From: UBA1361 sp041656375
GTDB taxonomy: Bacteria; Bacillota_I; Bacilli_A; RFN20; CAG-826
Length of the DNA stretch: 64,000 nt
Direction of reading: 5' to 3'
Assembly: GCA_964410505.1 (NCBI GenBank)
Contig: CAYPGR010000001.1
Span: 1-64,000, forward strand
Below the pieces are notes generated by a model, which searched no databases, was not told the origin of the DNA, and worked only from the letters and a program-made list of their open reading frames with translations. Position 1 is the stretch's first letter. The number at the start of each line of letters is the position of its first letter. Shown one piece after another: positions 60,283-64,000 of the stretch. Position numbers and translations under genes: made by a program.

Positions 60283-60696
60283 TTACACGCTTTCTTTTAC
60301 TTTGACGATGATGGTGCTCGTCCGTTTGATAATTCCGGCCGCACTCCCTTTAGCGCGTGGACGGAACCGTTTCATCTTGATGGAGTCATTGATTTGAAGT
60401 TCGCTAATGACGAGGCCTTCTTCTTTGAATCCGTGGTTATTGATGGCGTTAGCGGCCGCACTTTGAATGGTTTTACGAAGTGGGACACTGGCTGCCTTAT
60501 TAAGGTTAAGTAATAAAGCAACGGCATCACTAACTTTTTTACCCCGGACGAGGTCCGCGACTAAGCGCATCTTCCGTGGGGTAACACCGACGCTACGACT
60601 AATGGCGTGGGCTTCGGTGACGACTGGTTTTTCTTTCACTGGTTTTGGTGCTTCGACCTTTTTTTCAGTGGTTTTTGGTTTTGTTACTCTTGCCAT
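60283..60696 (-). CDS. rplV: 50S ribosomal protein L22 with N-terminal extension
   Basis: 137 residues, against about 113 in Bacillus. About 25 Lys/Pro/Glu-rich residues (TKPKTTEKKVEAPKPVKEKP) precede the core SRSVGVTPRKMRLVADLVRGKKVSDAVALLL. The beta-hairpin reaching the exit tunnel is MKRFRPRAKGSAAGIIKRTSTI. Confidence 0.97.
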   Translation of the reverse strand: MARVTKPKTTEKKVEAPKPVKEKPVVTEAHAISRSVGVTPRKMRLVADLVRGKKVSDAVALLLNLNKAASVPLRKTIQSAAANAINNHGFKEEGLVISELQINDSIKMKRFRPRAKGSAAGIIKRTSTIIVKVKESV

Positions 60697-60703
60697 AATC
60701 TAC

Positions 60704-61003
60704 CTACCGTTTCTTTTGAGCCGCAGCTGCTTTATCTTCTGCAGTGTGACCGGTGTGGCCTTTATAGCTACGTGTTGGTGAGAACTCACCAAGTTTGTGG
60801 CCGACCATATCTTCAGTCACATACACAGTAATGTGTTCCTTGCCGTTATACACTGCGAAGGTGTGACCGACGAAGGATGGGAAGATGGTGGATCTGCGTG
60901 ACCAAGTTTTAAGAATTTGTTTTTTGTTAACTTTATTAAGCTCGTCCACTTTTTTTAAGACATATTCATCTGCGAATGGACCTTTTTTCAAACTTCTTGC
61001 CAT
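60704..61003 (-). CDS. rpsS: 30S ribosomal protein S19
   Basis: 99-residue head protein. MARSLKKGPFADEYVLKKVDELN, KTWSRRSTIFPSFVGHTFAVYNGKEHITVYVTEDMVGHKLGEFSPTR are diagnostic. AGGAAAT precedes it. Confidence 0.98.
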   Translation of the reverse strand: MARSLKKGPFADEYVLKKVDELNKVNKKQILKTWSRRSTIFPSFVGHTFAVYNGKEHITVYVTEDMVGHKLGEFSPTRSYKGHTGHTAEDKAAAAQKKR

Positions 61004-61016
61004 ATTTCCTCACTCC

Positions 61017-61850
61017 TTATTTTTGTTTACGACGGCGAATAATTAATTGCGTCGATTTCTTTTTTGTTTTCCGGGTTTTTACACCAAGAGCACGTTTACC
61101 CCATGGGGTGCGTGGTGCGTCTTTCCCGATTGGTGATTTTCCTTCACCACCACCGTGTGGGTGATCAACTGGGTTCATTACTGAGCCGCGAACAGTAGGA
61201 CGAATGCCTTTCCAACGGCTTTTACCAGCTTTTCCTAAGTTGATTAAGTTGAAGTCTTCATTTCCAACGGCACCGATGGTCGCGCGACATGTAAGTAAGA
61301 TTTTACGTACTTCGCCTGATTGGAGCCGTAAGATTGCATATTTTCCTTCCCGTCCTAATACTTGAACACTCGTACCGGCGGCGCGGGCGATTTGCCCACC
61401 TTTACCAGGCGCTAGTTCGACGTTATGAACGACGGTACCTTCGGGAATGTTTTGAAGTGGCATTGCGTTTCCGATTTGAATGTCAACATTTTCACCAGAG
61501 ACGATTTTAGCGCCTACTTCTAAGTTTTGGGGGTGTAAGATGTAGCGCTTCTCGCCATCTACATAATGGATGAGGGCGATGTTTGCGTTGCGGTTTGGAT
61601 CGTATTCAATTGCGGCGACCCGGCCTTCAACGCCGTCTTTATTACGTTTGAAGTCGATAATGCGGTATTTACGTTTGTGACCACCACCGATATGGCGGGT
61701 TGTAATTTTCCCCATGTTATTGCGACCACCACTTTTCTTAAGTTCGACTACGAGACTTTTTTCGGGGGTCGTTTTTGTAATTTGTTCAAACGTTGAGTTG
61801 GTCATACCCCGACGTGAGGGAGTTGTCGGTTTATATTTTCTAATTGCCAT
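61017..61850 (-). CDS. rplB: 50S ribosomal protein L2
   Basis: 277-residue core large-subunit protein. MAIRKYKPTTPSRRGMTN, KRKYRIIDFKRNKDGVEGRVAAIEYDPNRNANIALIHY and the C-terminal GGGEGKSPIG with MNPVDHPHG are diagnostic of the peptidyl-transferase-near loop. Confidence 0.99.
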   Translation of the reverse strand: MAIRKYKPTTPSRRGMTNSTFEQITKTTPEKSLVVELKKSGGRNNMGKITTRHIGGGHKRKYRIIDFKRNKDGVEGRVAAIEYDPNRNANIALIHYVDGEKRYILHPQNLEVGAKIVSGENVDIQIGNAMPLQNIPEGTVVHNVELAPGKGGQIARAAGTSVQVLGREGKYAILRLQSGEVRKILLTCRATIGAVGNEDFNLINLGKAGKSRWKGIRPTVRGSVMNPVDHPHGGGEGKSPIGKDAPRTPWGKRALGVKTRKTKKKSTQLIIRRRKQK

Positions 61851-61869
61851 AATGTTTCTCCTCTCGCCG

Positions 61870-62217
61870 TTATTCTTTGAAGAGGTCGATTGCTTGACCT
61901 TCTTTTACTGTGACAATTGCTTTTTTGACCGCTGGGGTTGTACCTTGGTAACGACCACCGCGGCGGGTTTTCTTTGGTAAGGTGTTAATAATCTTAACAT
62001 CGACAACCGCAACACCGAAGACGGCTTCGAAGGCGTCTTTGATGGTTTCTTTGTTCGCATCTTTTGCAACTTCAATCGTCACTTTATTTTGGTCTTGCAT
62101 TAAGGCCATTGATTTTTCAGTGATGATTGGTTTGACGATCAAATCAAATTGTTGGATGGTTGCTTTTTTAACAACAACTTTTTCTTCAGCTTTTTTGCTT
62201 GGTTTTTTGGCTGCCAT
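61870..62217 (-). CDS. rplW: 50S ribosomal protein L23 with N-terminal extension
   Basis: 115 residues, with about 22 Lys/Ala-rich residues (AAKKPSKKAEEKVVVKK) before the L23 core (DLIVKPIITEKSMALMQDQNKVTIEV). It lies at the tunnel exit and docks the signal recognition particle and trigger factor. It shares one base with the rplD stop. Confidence 0.97.
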   Translation of the reverse strand: MAAKKPSKKAEEKVVVKKATIQQFDLIVKPIITEKSMALMQDQNKVTIEVAKDANKETIKDAFEAVFGVAVVDVKIINTLPKKTRRGGRYQGTTPAVKKAIVTVKEGQAIDLFKE

Positions 62218-62861
62218 TATTCAAGTCCTCCTACATACGCAACAAGGGTTGCTTTTTCGATTACAATTTGATCAGCATTTAAGATGTCATAGACCGCAAC
62301 ATTATCTTGAGCGACGCTTTGAACGTTGCATAAGTTTTGGGTTGCGAGTAATAAGTTTTTGTTATCGTCATTAATTAAGAGCACTTTGCCAGTTGCACCG
62401 ATGGCTTTAAGTAAGTTATCGGCGGCTTTGGTTTTGCTTTCAATTTCGATCGTGTCTTCAACAATGATGAAGGCTTTATCTCTGACTTTGATGGATAAGG
62501 CACTCTTTAAGGCTAAAGCGTGTGCTTTTTTATTCATCGATAATTTGTAGTTTTGTTCTCCGGTTGGTCCGAAGACAACGCCGCCGCCAACCCAGATTGG
62601 GGAACGGCTACTACCAGCGCGAGCGCGTCCGGTACCTTTTTGTCTCCATGGTTTCTTACCACCACCCCTCACTTCTGAACGATCTTTCGTTTTCGCAGTT
62701 GCTTGACGACGGTTGGATAAGTAGGTGGTGACAGCTTGGTGTAAGACGTCTTCGTGAACATCAACACCGAAGATTTCGCCAGCAAGTTTCATCGTGCCAA
62801 CTTTTTCGCCTTTGACGTTTACAACCGGATATGAGATTGCTTTAATTTTTTCGTTTGCCAT
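62217..62861 (-). CDS. rplD: 50S ribosomal protein L4
   Basis: 214-residue tunnel-wall protein and likely feedback regulator of this operon. GTKKPWRQKGTGRARAGSSRSPIWVGGGVVFGP (here GGGKKPWRQKGTGRARAGS) is the conserved loop. GGAGG precedes the start. Confidence 0.98.
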   Translation of the reverse strand: MANEKIKAISYPVVNVKGEKVGTMKLAGEIFGVDVHEDVLHQAVTTYLSNRRQATAKTKDRSEVRGGGKKPWRQKGTGRARAGSSRSPIWVGGGVVFGPTGEQNYKLSMNKKAHALALKSALSIKVRDKAFIIVEDTIEIESKTKAADNLLKAIGATGKVLLINDDNKNLLLATQNLCNVQSVAQDNVAVYDILNADQIVIEKATLVAYVGGLE

Positions 62862-62877
62862 TACAGTCTCCTCCGTT

Positions 62878-63558
62878 CTATTCTTCTACTTGAGTGCGGT
62901 TAAGGAGTTTCTTCACGGTTCTTGTCCGTAATTGTTCTTTGACTGCACTTCTAATTTTGACAATTGAGTATTTTGGTCCAGGGACCGCGCCTTTCACGAG
63001 AATGGCGTTCTTTTCTGGTAAGACTTCAACGACTTGTAAGTTCAAGATGGTAACTTGTTCATTACCCATGTGACCCGCCATTTTTTTACCAGGAACAACC
63101 CGTTGGATACGACCGACGTTAGCCATTGAGCCAACACCGCGGTGGTAACCAGAACCATGTGATTTTGGTCCGATTTTGTAATTGTGGCGTTTGACTGGGC
63201 CTGCGAACCCTTTGCCTTTGCTTGTGCCTGTGACGTCAATCATGTCACCAGCGGCGAAGATATCGAGCTTGATTTCACTTCCAACCGCATAACCTAACAT
63301 TTCGTCTGCTTTAAGTTCATGTAGTTCATACTTAGGGGTGACACCAGCTTTTTCATAAATGCCTTTGAGTGGTTTGTTTACCCGACTTGCTTTTTTGTCT
63401 TCGTAGCCAACTTGAATGGCGGCGTAGCCATCTTTTTCCACCGTTTTCACTTGGGTGACAACGTTTGGTAAGACTTCGACGACAGTCACTGGGTAGATTG
63501 AGCCATCTTCAGCGAATACTTGGGTCATGCCAATTTTGCGACCAATAATTGCTTTCAT
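62878..63558 (-). CDS. rplC: 50S ribosomal protein L3
   Basis: 226-residue assembly-initiator protein. MKAIIGRKIGMTQVFAEDGSIYPVTVVEVLPNVVTQVKTVEKDGYAAIQVG is diagnostic, and the loop HGSGYHRGVGSMANVGRIQRVVPGKKMAGHMGNE reaches the peptidyl transferase centre. AGGAGGT precedes it. Confidence 0.99.
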   Translation of the reverse strand: MKAIIGRKIGMTQVFAEDGSIYPVTVVEVLPNVVTQVKTVEKDGYAAIQVGYEDKKASRVNKPLKGIYEKAGVTPKYELHELKADEMLGYAVGSEIKLDIFAAGDMIDVTGTSKGKGFAGPVKRHNYKIGPKSHGSGYHRGVGSMANVGRIQRVVPGKKMAGHMGNEQVTILNLQVVEVLPEKNAILVKGAVPGPKYSIVKIRSAVKEQLRTRTVKKLLNRTQVEE

Positions 63559-63569
63559 TTTTCTACCTC

Positions 63570-63881
63570 CTATAATTTGATGTCGATATCGACACCACTT
63601 GGGAGTTCGAATTTCCGTAAGAATTCAATCGTCCGTTTGGTTGGGTCGGTAATATCGATTAACCGTTTGTGTGTTCTAATTTCGAATTGCTCACGCGCAT
63701 CTTTGTACTTGTGGACCGCTCTTAACACCGTGAACACTTCTCGTTGTGTCGGGAGCGGAATGGGACCAATGACCTTGGCACCACTTTCGACTGCTTGTTC
63801 TACGATTTTCGCTACTGCTTGATCAAGTAACGTGTGGTCGTAACTTTGGAGTCGAACCCGGATTTTGTTTTTTCCTGCCAT
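63570..63881 (-). CDS. rpsJ: 30S ribosomal protein S10
   Basis: 103-residue head protein that also acts with NusB in antitermination. NKIRVRLQSYDHTLLDQAVAKIVEQAVESGAKVIGPIPLPTQREVFTVLRA and ITDPTKRTIEFLRKFELPSGVDIDIKL are diagnostic. GGAGG precedes the start. It is the first gene of the superoperon. Confidence 0.99.
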   Translation of the reverse strand: MAGKNKIRVRLQSYDHTLLDQAVAKIVEQAVESGAKVIGPIPLPTQREVFTVLRAVHKYKDAREQFEIRTHKRLIDITDPTKRTIEFLRKFELPSGVDIDIKL

Positions 63882-63902
63882 GAATTATTTTCCTCCTTGC
63901 AT

Positions 63903-63966
63903 CTACAGGTTGTTAATGTTCACTCGCTACGAATTCCCCGCTTACACTTCATGACAACGCCTGTAG
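63903..63966 (-). promoter_or_regulatory. S10 operon leader hairpin (candidate L4 target)
   Basis: In the minus-strand leader, CCTACAGG (63967-63960) and GTTGT pair with ACAAC and CCTGTAG (63909-63903), about 12 pairs closing a large loop with inner GC-rich segments around GCGGGGAATTCG. It lies 20-80 nt upstream of rpsJ. In Gram-positive bacteria L4 represses this operon through such a leader. The upstream promoter is beyond the window edge or unresolved. Confidence 0.55.
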
Positions 63967-64000
63967 GTGTATCGGCAACCTCGCATTTCAACGCGACGAT

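Overview
The window comes from a bacterial chromosome of Bacillota/Mycoplasmatota (Tenericutes-like) type. The rpsJ-to-rplQ ribosomal cluster, the rif/str block (cysS-rlmB-sigH-like-rpmG-secE-nusG-rplKAJL-rsmC-rpoBC ... rpsLG-fusA-tuf) and the uvrA-lgt-ppaX-trxB-whiA neighbourhood all follow Gram-positive order. Tryptophan is read from TGG and TGA serves as a stop (for example in the ppaX-like gene), so the code is standard and a Mycoplasma/Spiroplasma-type genome is excluded. A pyruvate:ferredoxin oxidoreductase, an extended glycolytic block and several lipoproteins suggest a fermentative anaerobe, perhaps an uncultured Acholeplasma/Izemoplasma/RF39-like lineage. That placement is inference. 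Every protein gene lies on the minus strand. The only plus-strand gene is one tRNA.

Layout: 1-138 holds the 5' end of a 16S rRNA gene, with leader and promoter up to about 450. 718-3774 is tpiA-pgk-gapA. 3912-10874 holds an XRE regulator, whiA, trxB, a PpaX-like phosphatase, an unusually long lgt and uvrA. tRNA-Pro(GGG) is at 10979. 11120-14650 is pyruvate:ferredoxin oxidoreductase and 14808 is tRNA-Lys(CTT). 14975-21616 is a five-gene carbohydrate-type ABC importer operon that includes an accessory lipoprotein with an OB-fold-like region. 21727-23795 is a pair of RDD-family membrane proteins. 23910-28226 is tuf-fusA-rpsG-rpsL behind a consensus promoter with a structured leader. 28390-33303 is an accessory island of three tandem M6-like metallopeptidase lipoproteins and a small membrane protein, set between rpsL and rpoC. 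33457-45682 is rpoC-rpoB-rsmC-rplL-rplJ-rplA-rplK-nusG-secE-rpmG and a SigH-like factor. 45700-49077 is rlmB, cysS, a second HAD phosphatase and a DUF308-like membrane protein. 49237-63881 is the complete S10-spc-alpha ribosomal superoperon without rpmD (L30), and the candidate S10 leader runs to the right edge.

The translation, transcription and secretion machinery is ordinary in order. The unusual parts are the metallopeptidase cluster, the OB-fold lipoprotein in the sugar importer operon, the RDD pair, the extended Lgt, the Lys/Ala- or Arg/Gly-rich N-terminal extensions on L5, S5, L22 and L23, and several RNA or DNA structures in leaders (rpsL, rplK, rplL/rsmC, cysS and the importer operator). 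No CRISPR array, insertion sequence, prophage or frameshifted gene was recognised.
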